NCBI GenBank assembly: GCA_902520335.1
Contig: CABYNS010000001.1
Location: forward strand, 1 to 64,000
Source: an uncultured Pelagibacteraceae bacterium
GTDB taxonomy: Bacteria > Pseudomonadota > Alphaproteobacteria > Pelagibacterales > Pelagibacteraceae
DNA length: 64,000 nt
Direction of reading: 5' to 3'
A model generated the notes under the pieces. The model saw only the letters and a program-made list of their open reading frames with translations. It was not told the origin of the DNA and did no database searches. A program made the translations under genes and the position numbers. Shown here one piece after another: positions 16,996 to 25,552 of this stretch; the stretch's first letter is position 1; every line of letters begins with the position of its first letter.

Positions 16996-17760
16996 TTATC
17001 TTCTTTGACCAAAAAGTCTTAGCAACATGATAAACAAATTAATGAAGTCTAAATAAAGCGTTAATGCACCCATTACAGCTTTTTTGCCCATTAATTCACC
17101 CGTATCACTAGCTGCATACATGTTTTTAATTTTTTGAGTGTCGTAAGCGGTTAGTCCTACAAAAATCAAAACTCCTAAAATAGAAATTACGAAATACATC
17201 ATTGAAGACTTCATAAATATATTAACTATTGATGCAATTATAATTCCAATTAAACCCATCATTAAAAAAGATCCTAATTTTGTTAAGTCTCTTTTTGTTG
17301 TATATCCATATATACTCATTGCTCCAAACGTTGCGGAACAAATGAAAAAAACCCTTGTGATACTCATGCCAGTATATATTAATAAAATTGACGAAAGAGA
17401 CAGACCCATTAATGCAGCAAAAATCCAAAAAGTTGTTTGCGCTTTAGCTGCACTCATTTTATTTATACCAAAGCTCATGTAAAACACGATTCCAAGCGGA
17501 GCTAACATTACTAGCCATTTTAGCCCAGACATATAGATCGCATTACCTACTTGAGTTAGTCCAACTATAGATCCTGAGCTATCGGTCACAACAGACATTT
17601 TGAAAGTTATAAGGGCAATTATCCCTGTCATAAGGATTCCTGTTGCCATGTAGTTATATACTTTTAACATGTAGGCTCTTAAGCCTTCATCTGTTACTGC
17701 TGTTGATTGATGTGCAGTTTCTTTTGCTCTACCTAGTATACCTTTTTTATTAAATTCCAT
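16996..17760 (-). CDS. Bax inhibitor-1/YccA family membrane protein
   Basis: A 254-residue protein with seven hydrophobic segments and the BI-1 signature GLTAYDTQKIKNMYAA near residue 210, including the conserved Asp pair region. Bacterial members include the calcium-leak protein BsYetJ and YccA, an inhibitor of FtsH proteolysis. The N-terminal 30 residues are soluble. It is transcribed alone, convergent with DUF2794. Confidence 0.92.
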   Translation of the reverse strand: MEFNKKGILGRAKETAHQSTAVTDEGLRAYMLKVYNYMATGILMTGIIALITFKMSVVTDSSGSIVGLTQVGNAIYMSGLKWLVMLAPLGIVFYMSFGINKMSAAKAQTTFWIFAALMGLSLSSILLIYTGMSITRVFFICSATFGAMSIYGYTTKRDLTKLGSFLMMGLIGIIIASIVNIFMKSSMMYFVISILGVLIFVGLTAYDTQKIKNMYAASDTGELMGKKAVMGALTLYLDFINLFIMLLRLFGQRR

Positions 17761-17838
17761 GATGTAATATATATAATCTTTTATTAATTATTCAAGATAT
17801 CAAAAAAAACAATAAATGACTAATATTTAAAAATACTA

Positions 17839-18879
17839 ATGAATTATAAAAAATTAGGAAATACTGATCTAGATGTAAGTACAATTTGTCTCGGTACAAT
17901 GACCTGGGGTGAACAAAATTCAGAGAAAGAGGGTTTTGAACAAATGGATTTTGCTTTAAGCCAAGGAGTAAATTTTTGGGATACAGCTGAAATATATTCA
18001 ATTCCAATGAGAGAAGAAACCTATGGGGAAACTGAAAAAATAATAGGTAATTGGTTTCAAAAAACAAAAAAAAGAAATGATGTTGTTCTTGCTACTAAAG
18101 TTTGTGGAAATACATCAAACAAATATATTAGAGGTGGTGGAAATAGTTTTGGTAAAAAAAAAATTACAGAAGCATTAGATGAAAGCTTAAGAAGATTAAA
18201 AACAGACTATATTGATTTATATCAACTTCATTGGCCTGAAAGAAGTACAAATTTTTTTGGTGATTACGGTTATGAACATGACGAAAATGATAAAGATTGG
18301 ACACCTTTTGAAGAAATTTTAGAAAGTTTAAAAAAATTTATTGAACAAGGTAAAATTAGATACGTAGGTTTATCTAATGAAACTGCTTGGGGTTTATCAA
18401 AATTTCTTGAACTCTCAAAGATGAAAGGGCTTCCAAAAATGATGTCTGTCCAGAATCCTTACAACTTACTAAATCGAACGTATGAGGTTGGTTTAGCGGA
18501 AATTTCCATTAGAGAACAAAGTGGATTATTAGCTTACTCACCATTGGCGTTCGGATATTTAACAGGAAAATATAGAAATAATAAATTACCAGCAAAATCT
18601 AGAATGCAATTGTTTAAAAATTTTAATAGATATAAAAATGAAAATGGTCAAAAAGCTATTGATGAATACTACAAAATTTCAAAAAAATATAATTTAGATT
18701 TTACTCAAATGTCCTTGAAATTCTGTGAAATTCAACATTTCACAACTAGTGTTATAATAGGGGCAACGACAATGGAACAGTTGAAAACAAATATAGAAAG
18801 TGTAAGTGTAAATTTTAACAGCGATATAATAAATGATATTAATAAAATTCAACAGAAATACCCTAATCCATGTCCATAA
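17839..18879 (+). CDS. aldo/keto reductase (Tas-like)
   Basis: A 346-residue NADPH-dependent TIM-barrel oxidoreductase. The catalytic tetrad is visible as Asp48 (WDTAEIY), Tyr53, Lys87 (LATKV) and His131 (YQLHWPE). The long loop after the tyrosine with ETYGETEKIIGNW and the motif EQGKIRYVGLSNETAWG match the Tas subgroup. Substrate is unknown. Its 3' end overlaps the IalB-like gene by 10 bp. Confidence 0.9.
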   Translation: MNYKKLGNTDLDVSTICLGTMTWGEQNSEKEGFEQMDFALSQGVNFWDTAEIYSIPMREETYGETEKIIGNWFQKTKKRNDVVLATKVCGNTSNKYIRGGGNSFGKKKITEALDESLRRLKTDYIDLYQLHWPERSTNFFGDYGYEHDENDKDWTPFEEILESLKKFIEQGKIRYVGLSNETAWGLSKFLELSKMKGLPKMMSVQNPYNLLNRTYEVGLAEISIREQSGLLAYSPLAFGYLTGKYRNNKLPAKSRMQLFKNFNRYKNENGQKAIDEYYKISKKYNLDFTQMSLKFCEIQHFTTSVIIGATTMEQLKTNIESVSVNFNSDIINDINKIQQKYPNPCP

Positions 18880-19376
18880 TTAAAAAATTTATCTTCTCAT
18901 TTTTATTTTTAATCATTCCAATAACATTTTGTTTAGCTGATATAAAAAAAGTTGGTAAGTTCAAAGATTGGGAAACATTAGTAATTCAAGAAAGTTCTGG
19001 GAAAGTTTGTTTTGCTCAATCTACCCCTGTTTTACAAGCACCAAAAACAAATAAAAGAGACGCTAGATTATTTGTTACTTTCAGACCGAATGAAAAAATT
19101 TCTAATGAGATAAGTGCAACTGCTGGATATGAATTTAACAAGAATAATACTGTTTTAGCAACTTCAGGAAATAACAAATTTAAGTTTGATATCAAACAAC
19201 AGGGTTTTGCTTGGATGACGAGTAATAAAAAAGAAAACATAATGGTTAAAGTTATGAAAAAAGGATCAAGAATTATGGTTACCGGTTACAATGAAAAGGG
19301 TTCGCAAACCATAGATCATTATTCATTATTAGGATTCACAAAGGCCTATAATTCTGCAAAAAAAGCTTGCAGTTAA
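18870..19376 (+). CDS. IalB-like (invasion-associated locus B) periplasmic protein
   Basis: A 168-residue secreted protein with a Sec signal (residues 1-23, ending CLADIKK). The mature part shows the IalB pattern: FKDWETLVIQ followed by a Cys (KVCFAQS), NEISATAGYEF, and a terminal pair ending KKACS. Despite the name, the family is widespread in free-living alphaproteobacteria and its function is unclear. It overlaps the aldo/keto reductase gene and stands 3 bp before argG. Confidence 0.8.
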   Translation: MSIIKKFIFSFLFLIIPITFCLADIKKVGKFKDWETLVIQESSGKVCFAQSTPVLQAPKTNKRDARLFVTFRPNEKISNEISATAGYEFNKNNTVLATSGNNKFKFDIKQQGFAWMTSNKKENIMVKVMKKGSRIMVTGYNEKGSQTIDHYSLLGFTKAYNSAKKACS

Positions 19377-19379
19377 TTA

Positions 19380-20570
19380 ATGAGATCAAAAAAAAGAATT
19401 GTCTTAGCTTACTCAGGTGGCTTAGATACGTCTATAATTCTAAAATGGCTTCAAGAAAATTATAATGCAGAAGTCATTTGTTATACTGCTGATATAGGCC
19501 AAGAGATTAATCGGAATAAAATAATCAATAATGCTAAAAAATTTGGTGTTAAAAAGATCATAATTAAGGATTTAAAAAATCTTTTTGTAAAAGATTATGT
19601 TTTTCCTATGATACGAGGCAATGCGATTTATGAGGGAGTTTATTTATTAGGAACTTCCATAGCAAGACCATTAATCGCAAAAGACCAAATAAGAATAGCA
19701 AAAAAATTTAAAGCATACGCGGTATCTCATGGAGCGACTGGAAAAGGTAATGATCAGGTCAGATTTGAGTTAGGCTATCACTATTTTGGCCCAAAGATAA
19801 AAGTTGTTGCACCCTGGAGAATTTGGAAATTAAAATCTAGAAGCGATTTAATAAATTATGCAAAAAAACATAAGATACCCATCCCAAAAGATAAAAAAGG
19901 TGCGCCCCCTTTTTCTGTAGACGATAATTTATTTCATACCTCAACTGAGGGTAAAATTTTAGAGAACCCAAAAAATTCAGCTCCGGAATTTATTTTCCAA
20001 AGAACAACCTCTCCTGAAAAAGCACCAAATAAACCAACTTTTATTTCAATTAATTTTAAAAATGGTGACCCTGTTGGAATAAATGGAAAAAAATTAAATC
20101 CTGAAAACATTCTTACTAAATTAAATTTCATTGCTGGAAAAAATGGCATAGGAAGAGTTGACCTAGTTGAAAATAGATTTCTTGGAATTAAATCAAGAGG
20201 AGTTTATGAAACACCGGGCGGAACACTTTTAATTCATGCCCATAGAGCTATTGAGTCAGTGACATTGGATAAAGAAACAATGCACAAAAAAGAATCTATT
20301 ATGCCAAGATATGCCGAACTGATTTACAATGGTTATTGGTACTCAAAAGAAAGATTTAAATTACAAAAAATTATTGATCAAAAAAGAAATAAGGTGAATG
20401 GGTCAGTAAAACTTAAACTATACAAAGGGAATATTACTATTCAATCTAGAATTACAAAAAGTAATGCATACTCAATGAAAAAAGTTTCTTTTGAGGAAAA
20501 TAAAACATTTAATAAATCTAATGTTGAAAGATTTATTAATTATCACAAGAAAAAACTGAGATATTTATAA
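19380..20570 (+). CDS. argG: argininosuccinate synthase
   Basis: A 396-residue ATP pyrophosphatase that joins citrulline and aspartate in arginine synthesis. The P-loop-like AYSGGLDTS motif is at residues 10-18, and GATGKGNDQVRFE and the SHGAT region are present near residue 115. Length matches type I ArgG. The start ATG at 19380 lies 3 bp after the IalB stop. No other arginine genes are nearby. Confidence 0.96.
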   Translation: MRSKKRIVLAYSGGLDTSIILKWLQENYNAEVICYTADIGQEINRNKIINNAKKFGVKKIIIKDLKNLFVKDYVFPMIRGNAIYEGVYLLGTSIARPLIAKDQIRIAKKFKAYAVSHGATGKGNDQVRFELGYHYFGPKIKVVAPWRIWKLKSRSDLINYAKKHKIPIPKDKKGAPPFSVDDNLFHTSTEGKILENPKNSAPEFIFQRTTSPEKAPNKPTFISINFKNGDPVGINGKKLNPENILTKLNFIAGKNGIGRVDLVENRFLGIKSRGVYETPGGTLLIHAHRAIESVTLDKETMHKKESIMPRYAELIYNGYWYSKERFKLQKIIDQKRNKVNGSVKLKLYKGNITIQSRITKSNAYSMKKVSFEENKTFNKSNVERFINYHKKKLRYL

Positions 20571-20624
20571 ATTTTAGGACAATTTATAGTTTGTTAAATT
20601 TATTTTTAGCTATATCTTAGAATC

Positions 20625-21083
20625 ATGGAATCACTTAAAAATTGGATGAGAGATACAGCAAACATTTTGTTTGATGATAGTAAAAATGATCTCCGTTCTC
20701 TCCCTAAAACTGTTAGGTTGCAAATTTTATTAGTTTTAAGCTTTATATGGACCACAGTTTTTAGTTTATATGTTTTTTCATACACAACTTTTGTTTTTGG
20801 TTGGACTGGTCTTTTTTTAGCTCACATTGGTTTAATCTTTGCCGTGTATATGACCTTTAAACATTTTCATAGAGCAGAAGAAAATTCAGCTAGTGTTTTT
20901 AAAACAAAAAATTTTGACCCTTTTAAAATAATGGTTCTTGTTTTTGTAATTGTATTTATATTTGTTTTTTCAAAAGGTATTGAAGTATTAACAAGTCCAA
21001 ATCCATATTCTTATTCAATTCCTTATGAGGGTTCTTCAAAATCGGTGTTTGAAAAATGGTTACCTTTTAGTAAAGATAAATAA
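20625..21083 (+). CDS. membrane protein of unknown function
   Basis: A 152-residue protein with a soluble N-terminus of about 28 residues, three hydrophobic segments (about 33-53, 56-78, 101-120) and a C-terminal soluble tail of about 30 residues rich in Ser, Pro and Tyr. I do not recognise a family. Its stop and the ATG of the PsiE-like gene overlap by one base, so the two are made together and may act as a pair. Confidence 0.7.
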   Translation: MESLKNWMRDTANILFDDSKNDLRSLPKTVRLQILLVLSFIWTTVFSLYVFSYTTFVFGWTGLFLAHIGLIFAVYMTFKHFHRAEENSASVFKTKNFDPFKIMVLVFVIVFIFVFSKGIEVLTSPNPYSYSIPYEGSSKSVFEKWLPFSKDK

Positions 21084-21463
21084 TGGAAAAAATAGCAAAA
21101 AATTTACAGCTTATTTTAATGGTTATCATTTTAATAAGCACAGTTATTGCAGTCGGTATAGAAATGTACAAAATGTTTGAGAATAGATCGGTAACCTTAG
21201 CTGATTTATTATTAATGTTTCTTTACCTAGAAGTGCTAGCAATGGTAAGAGTTTTTTGGAACCAACAATCAATTAGTATTACCCTTCCATTATTAATTGC
21301 AATTACTGCTTTAGCACGATTTATTATTCTTCAAGGTAAGGAAATGGATCCAGCAGCATTAGTTTATGAAGCTATTGCCATTGTTCTGATTGCTGGTGCA
21401 ATTGTTATTTTAAGATTAAGACATAGCGACAAGCTTGGTTTAAAGAAAAAAAAATCAAAATAA
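21083..21463 (+). CDS. PsiE-like membrane protein
   Basis: A 126-residue protein with four hydrophobic segments and the PsiE hallmark VTLADLLLMFLYLEVLAMVRVFW, followed by LPLLIAITALARFIILQGKEMDP. PsiE (phosphate-starvation inducible in E. coli) has no defined biochemical role. The Lys-rich C-terminus is cytoplasmic. It is coupled to the 152-residue membrane protein upstream and ends 6 bp before a photolyase-domain gene. Confidence 0.8.
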   Translation: MEKIAKNLQLILMVIILISTVIAVGIEMYKMFENRSVTLADLLLMFLYLEVLAMVRVFWNQQSISITLPLLIAITALARFIILQGKEMDPAALVYEAIAIVLIAGAIVILRLRHSDKLGLKKKKSK

Positions 21464-21469
21464 ATCAAA

Positions 21470-22609
21470 ATGAAATTTGAAGCCTCAAAGGCTGCGGCCT
21501 TAAATAGATTAAATAATTTTGTAAAAAAAAATCTTTCTGAATATTCCAAACTAAGAAATTTTGATTTTGGTCCGGAAAAGAGAACAAATATATCTGGTTT
21601 ATCTCCATATATTACTCATGGAGTTATCAACGAGAAAGAAGTTATTGAAAAATCACTTAGCAAGTTTTCTTTTTCAAAAAATGAAAAATTTATTCAAGAA
21701 GTTTTGTGGCGAACATATTGGAAGGGTTGGTTAGAATTACGACCAAACGTTTGGACAGATTACTTAGTTGAGTTAAATAAAATTCGAGAAGAATATAAAG
21801 ATAACCAAAATTACAAAAATGCAATAGATGGAAAAACCAATATTGAATGTTTTAATTTTTGGGTAACAGAGCTTAAAGAAAATAATTATTTACATAATCA
21901 CACTAGAATGTGGTTTGCTAGTATCTGGATTTTTACATTAGAATTACCCTGGCAATTAGGAGCAGAATTTTTTATGCAACATCTTTACGATGGTGACTCT
22001 GCATCTAATACTCTTGGTTGGAGATGGGTAGCTGGAATTCAAACACAAGGAAAACACTATTTAGCGAGCGAGTGGAATATTAAAAAATTCACTAATAATA
22101 GATTTAATAATATTAAATTAAACGAAAACGCTCCTCCAAAAGTTTCTGAAAAAACTTACTCAATAGTTAAACAAGATTTTAGCAATAAAAATATAGATGA
22201 TGAAAATCTTTTTATTTTTGAAAATAGTTTATCATTTGAAACCACAGATTTTCAAAATCATAAATTTAAAAAAATTTACATAATTTCAAATAAAAATGAA
22301 AATAGATCTATCAAACTAAGTGAAAAAGTTATTAAATTTAAAGCTCTTTTAGTAGATGATCAAAAACAAAGATTAGAAAATAATTCTATCACTTGTGAAG
22401 TGGTAGACATAAGTGAGATTAAAAATATAAACGAAAAAATTATAGCGTTATATCCAACAGTCGGTGAAAACCTGGATTATTTAAATTCAAATAATTTAAA
22501 AATAGATTTTTTATATAGAAAACTCGATCAATATTCATGGCAGTATTGTAATAAAGGTTTTTTTAATTTTAAAAATTATATTCCTAAAATAATTACAACT
22601 TTTAATTAA
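21470..22609 (+). CDS. photolyase/cryptochrome FAD-binding domain protein without the antenna domain
   Basis: A 379-residue protein whose first 210 residues are the helical FAD-binding half of a photolyase: LSPYITHG, EVLWRTYWKGW, HNHTRMWFASIWIF, DGDSASNTLGWRWVAG. The usual N-terminal alpha/beta domain that carries the light-harvesting cofactor is absent. Instead, a C-terminal part (about 215-379) with an alternating beta/alpha pattern (KIYIISN, FKALLVDD) ends in GFFNFKNYIPKII. It probably binds FAD and may repair DNA or sense light; the chemistry is not established here. It opens a block of photolyase-related genes. Confidence 0.8.
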   Translation: MKFEASKAAALNRLNNFVKKNLSEYSKLRNFDFGPEKRTNISGLSPYITHGVINEKEVIEKSLSKFSFSKNEKFIQEVLWRTYWKGWLELRPNVWTDYLVELNKIREEYKDNQNYKNAIDGKTNIECFNFWVTELKENNYLHNHTRMWFASIWIFTLELPWQLGAEFFMQHLYDGDSASNTLGWRWVAGIQTQGKHYLASEWNIKKFTNNRFNNIKLNENAPPKVSEKTYSIVKQDFSNKNIDDENLFIFENSLSFETTDFQNHKFKKIYIISNKNENRSIKLSEKVIKFKALLVDDQKQRLENNSITCEVVDISEIKNINEKIIALYPTVGENLDYLNSNNLKIDFLYRKLDQYSWQYCNKGFFNFKNYIPKIITTFN

Positions 22610-22833
22610 AACCACCTAAACATCCCGATGATTCCTGCTGTAGCATAAAAAAATTGTAAAAATAGTATTCCTCTGTGACCACCCCTATAGGCCCAAATTC
22701 CAATTAAAATTGCGGAAATAAGTAACAAACAAAAACCAAAAAATTCTATGCCAATATTCATAGCTACAAACAATGAATACAATATCGCTGTAATAACTCC
22801 TGCCCACTCAAAAATTTTATTATTCAAGCTCAT
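22606..22833 (-). CDS. small membrane protein, unknown
   Basis: A 75-residue hydrophobic protein with two to three membrane segments, a central AYRGGHRG turn and an ending of GMFRWF. No family is recognised with confidence. It is the last gene of the minus-strand set that starts with the photolyase relative at 24591 and overlaps the ArfA-like gene by 14 bp. Its own stop overlaps the end of the photolyase-domain gene on the other strand by 4 bp. Confidence 0.6.
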   Translation of the reverse strand: MSLNNKIFEWAGVITAILYSLFVAMNIGIEFFGFCLLLISAILIGIWAYRGGHRGILFLQFFYATAGIIGMFRWF

Positions 22834-22966
22834 ATTTCACTTTTTTTCTATTATATATCTTTTTTTTATTTTTAATTATTTTGTTTCTCAGCATTGGTGA
22901 GCTTAGCATTTTAGCTACGGGATTTTTTTTTCTTACTTTACTTTTTTTTTTTCTTTTCTTGCTCAT
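22820..22966 (-). CDS. short basic protein resembling ribosome-rescue factor ArfA
   Basis: A 48-residue, Lys/Arg-rich peptide starting at ATG 22964-22966, 6 bp after the DUF2256 stop. The core NPVAKMLSSPMLRNKIIKNKKKIYNRKK resembles ArfA, in which an N-terminal Asn/Ala-Leu segment is followed by a P-x-x-R-x-x-V-x-x-K block and a basic tail that enters the mRNA channel of a stalled ribosome to recruit RF2. The resemblance is by eye and the peptide is low-complexity at its start (a run of Lys), so the call is tentative. It overlaps the next gene by 14 bp. Confidence 0.45.
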   Translation of the reverse strand: MSKKRKKKSKVRKKNPVAKMLSSPMLRNKIIKNKKKIYNRKKVKYELE

Positions 22967-22972
22967 TAAATT

Positions 22973-23101
22973 CTAACTTAACTTAGAACATTTTTTGGAG
23001 CAATATTTAACTCTATCCCAATTCAATCTCCATTTTTTTCTCCAAACAAAAGGTCTTTTACAAACAGGACAAATTTTAGAAGGAAGATTTTCTTTTTTCA
23101 C
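22973..23101 (-). CDS. DUF2256 zinc-ribbon-like protein
   Basis: A 42-residue protein starting with GTG at 23099-23101, which overlaps the TAG stop of the photolyase relative by one base. It contains CPVCKRPFVWRKKW and YCSKKC, giving a C-x2-C...C-x3-C arrangement, with the conserved ENLPSKIC opening of DUF2256. Four Cys (11, 14, 34, 38) could bind zinc. In many bacteria DUF2256 is found directly beside bacterial cryptochrome/(6-4) photolyase genes, as it is here. Function is unknown. Confidence 0.85.
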   Translation of the reverse strand: MKKENLPSKICPVCKRPFVWRKKWRLNWDRVKYCSKKCSKLS

Positions 23102-24591
23102 TAAATTGTATTTTGTTTAATAAATTTATCAGCTGCAGATAAAATCATTTTTTTTCTATCTGCTTTCATTTTATCAAAAATTCTTACCATCATTGAAAGT
23201 CTTGGATTTTTTAAAAAAAACTTTCTATTACGATCTATAAATCTCCAATAAAGTCCGTCCATTGTGTTACACCACTCTCCTTTTTTAAAATCCATCATTT
23301 TCATAAAATAACTTGATCCACAAATGTATGGTTTGGTTGCAAAAATCCCCCCGTCACTAAATAACCCCATACCATAAACATTGGGTACCATTACCCAATC
23401 TGAGGAGTCGACAAACATCTCCATGAACCATTTATAAACAAACACTGGTTTGATCTCACAAAGGTTCATTATGTTTGATAAAATCATTAATCTTTCAATG
23501 TGATGAGACCATCCAAAATTTAATGCGTTTTTAATTGCGTAATCTAATGGAGGTAAACCTGTCGTTCCATCATACCATGACTTTTTCATTTTACGATTTT
23601 GTTTGAAAAAATTTCCAGTTTCCATTTCATTTGAGTAACTTTGATAAATTCCTCTCATAAATTCTCTCCATCCTATAACCTGACGAACATAACCTTCTAG
23701 AGAATTTAATCTGATTTTTTTACTCTTATGAAAATCTAAAACTTTTTTGATAATAAATTCAGGTGTGATTAAACCTAGGTTGATATAAGGACTTAAAGCG
23801 CTGTGAAACAAAATATTATCTTTTTGATCTACTGCGTCTTCATAATCACCAAATAAATTAGATTTTTCTTTAATAAAAAAATTCAATAATTTGACCACAT
23901 CATTATACTCTGTAGCAAACCAAAAATTTTTGGTTGTTCCTGGATGATCTTTAAATAGTTTTTCAATAATGGGTTTTAATTTTTTAGTATGATTTGTTTC
24001 ATTAATTTTAGGAAACTTTGGAATAGAAATATTTTTTGGTAACTTATTTCTATTATCTTCATCAAAACTCCATTTGCCTCCAATAGGATTTCCATCAGAA
24101 CCCATTAATATTCCAGATTTCTTTCTCACTTCCTTATAAAAAGTTGCCATGAAAGGTTTTTTTGATTTAGATAGATATTGTTTAAATTCATCTCTTGAGT
24201 TCAAAAACATCGGAGTTTGAATAATATTCCATTTGATCTTTTCTTTTTTTACGAATTGATTTATTTTTTTCTCAAAAAATTTATCCTCGACTTCAAAACT
24301 TGAAATCTCTTTTATTTTTTTTGAATTAATTATTTTTTTTAATTTTTTTAAATAGTCGTCTTTAAATTCTTTATCCTCAATTTTAAAATATTCTAATTTA
24401 AACTTATCTTTCCTGAGGGTTTCCGCATGTGAACGCATCGATGACAAAAAGAGAAGTATCTTATTTTTATGATGTTTTTCATAAGTACATAATTGATAAT
24501 CCTCTGCCATAAAAATTAGGTGGTCTTTTTTGAAGCGATCCAAGTATTTTGATGGAAATAATTGATTACCCAGTATAAAAAATAACTTCAT
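23101..24591 (-). CDS. bacterial (6-4) photolyase/CryPro-family protein lacking the Fe-S cysteines
   Basis: A 496-residue protein of the deoxyribodipyrimidine photolyase-related family (PhrB of Agrobacterium, CryB of Rhodobacter). The N-terminal alpha/beta domain begins FFILGNQLFP. The FAD domain shows ALSPYINLGL, GWREFMRG and WSHHIERLM, with the His363-His364 pair typical of (6-4) repair. From memory PhrB binds 4Fe-4S with four Cys; at the matching places here are Pro348 (GLPPLD) and a shortened MMDFKKGEWC segment that has lost the C-x2-C pair. Only Cys441 could correspond. The fold and active site look intact, so it is probably an Fe-S-free photolyase. It leads the DUF2256 operon. Confidence 0.87.
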   Translation of the reverse strand: MKLFFILGNQLFPSKYLDRFKKDHLIFMAEDYQLCTYEKHHKNKILLFLSSMRSHAETLRKDKFKLEYFKIEDKEFKDDYLKKLKKIINSKKIKEISSFEVEDKFFEKKINQFVKKEKIKWNIIQTPMFLNSRDEFKQYLSKSKKPFMATFYKEVRKKSGILMGSDGNPIGGKWSFDEDNRNKLPKNISIPKFPKINETNHTKKLKPIIEKLFKDHPGTTKNFWFATEYNDVVKLLNFFIKEKSNLFGDYEDAVDQKDNILFHSALSPYINLGLITPEFIIKKVLDFHKSKKIRLNSLEGYVRQVIGWREFMRGIYQSYSNEMETGNFFKQNRKMKKSWYDGTTGLPPLDYAIKNALNFGWSHHIERLMILSNIMNLCEIKPVFVYKWFMEMFVDSSDWVMVPNVYGMGLFSDGGIFATKPYICGSSYFMKMMDFKKGEWCNTMDGLYWRFIDRNRKFFLKNPRLSMMVRIFDKMKADRKKMILSAADKFIKQNTI

Positions 24592-24618
24592 AATTAAATA
24601 TAACTAATAAAATTTTTT

Positions 24619-25329
24619 ATGTCAGAAAAATATCTTATTCTTGGTGCGACAGGTTCAATCGGATCTAGCTTGGCTGAACAAATGGTAAATTCGGGATTTA
24701 ATATTCATTTGGTTGGGAGAAGCGAAACTGAAACCAAGGATATTTCTGAGAAATTAGGTTGTACTTTTACAATAGCCAATGTTTTAGAAAACGGGTTTAT
24801 TGAAAAAGTTAAAAATGACATTCAAGAAGTTAAAGGTGTTGCTTACTGTGTAGGTTCTATAGATTTAAAACCTTTAAGAATGGTAACAGAGGAAGATTTT
24901 AATAAATGTATGAAATTAAATCTCTATTCAGCAGTTGAGGTCATTAAAGGTTATCAAGAAAGTTTAAAAAAAAATAAAGGATCAGTAGTTCTATTTTCAA
25001 CTGTAGCTGCTCAAAGAGGATTTACTAATCACGCAATAATAGCATCTACAAAAGCGGCTGTTGAAGGATTAACAGTTTCTTTAGCTGCAGAGTTTGCACC
25101 AAATATAAGAGTAAACTGTATTGCTCCAAGCTTGACAAATTCAAAAATTGCAGAACCAATGTTAAAAAATAAAGCTTTGGCAGATGGTATAGCGAAAGCT
25201 CATCCTTTAAAAAGATTAGGTGAAGGAAAAGACTCCGCTGCTCTTGCAAAATTTCTAATTACCAATGATAGCTCTTGGGTTACAGGTCAAATAATTGCTG
25301 TCGATGGTGGAAGATCAAAACTTTCTTAG
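24619..25329 (+). CDS. short-chain dehydrogenase/reductase-like protein with atypical active site
   Basis: A 236-residue SDR protein. The nucleotide motif GATGSIGSS (9-17), Asn101 and Ser127 (LFSTVA) are present, as is Lys145 (STKAAVEGL). The catalytic Tyr of the Y-x3-K motif is replaced by Ile141 (HAIIASTK). The C-terminus VTGQIIAVDGG is standard. I recall that SDRs found next to bacterial photolyases often lack this Tyr, so this may be a subfamily property rather than decay. It is divergent from the photolyase relative with a 27 bp gap. Role unknown; it may bind NAD(P) without normal reductase chemistry. Confidence 0.85.
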   Translation: MSEKYLILGATGSIGSSLAEQMVNSGFNIHLVGRSETETKDISEKLGCTFTIANVLENGFIEKVKNDIQEVKGVAYCVGSIDLKPLRMVTEEDFNKCMKLNLYSAVEVIKGYQESLKKNKGSVVLFSTVAAQRGFTNHAIIASTKAAVEGLTVSLAAEFAPNIRVNCIAPSLTNSKIAEPMLKNKALADGIAKAHPLKRLGEGKDSAALAKFLITNDSSWVTGQIIAVDGGRSKLS

Positions 25330-25330
25330 A

Positions 25331-25552
25331 ATGGATTTAGATTTAAAACATCTCAAGAAAATTAATTCATCATGGCTAAAACATTTTTTATATGCGAGCT
25401 ATTTTAATTTTTTAGCTCTTTTAATTTTTATTACTGGTGTAATACATAGTATTTTCCCATGGATCTTTGTTTTCACACCTTACAAACTCGCAAAAAAAAT
25501 TGTTGATGGAACAGAAAAACAGTTTGGCTCAGATACTAAGAAAAGGGATTGA
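25331..25552 (+). CDS. DUF6356-like small membrane protein
   Basis: A 73-residue protein starting MDLDLKHLKKIN at the ATG one base after the SDR stop; a longer in-frame start at 25295 would lie within the SDR gene and is not preferred. It has one strong hydrophobic segment with HFLYASYFNFLALLIFITGVIHSIFPWIF, resembling DUF6356 proteins (tentative, by eye). The C-terminal hydrophilic part overlaps the adenylation-domain gene by about 47 bp in another frame. Confidence 0.6.
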   Translation: MDLDLKHLKKINSSWLKHFLYASYFNFLALLIFITGVIHSIFPWIFVFTPYKLAKKIVDGTEKQFGSDTKKRD

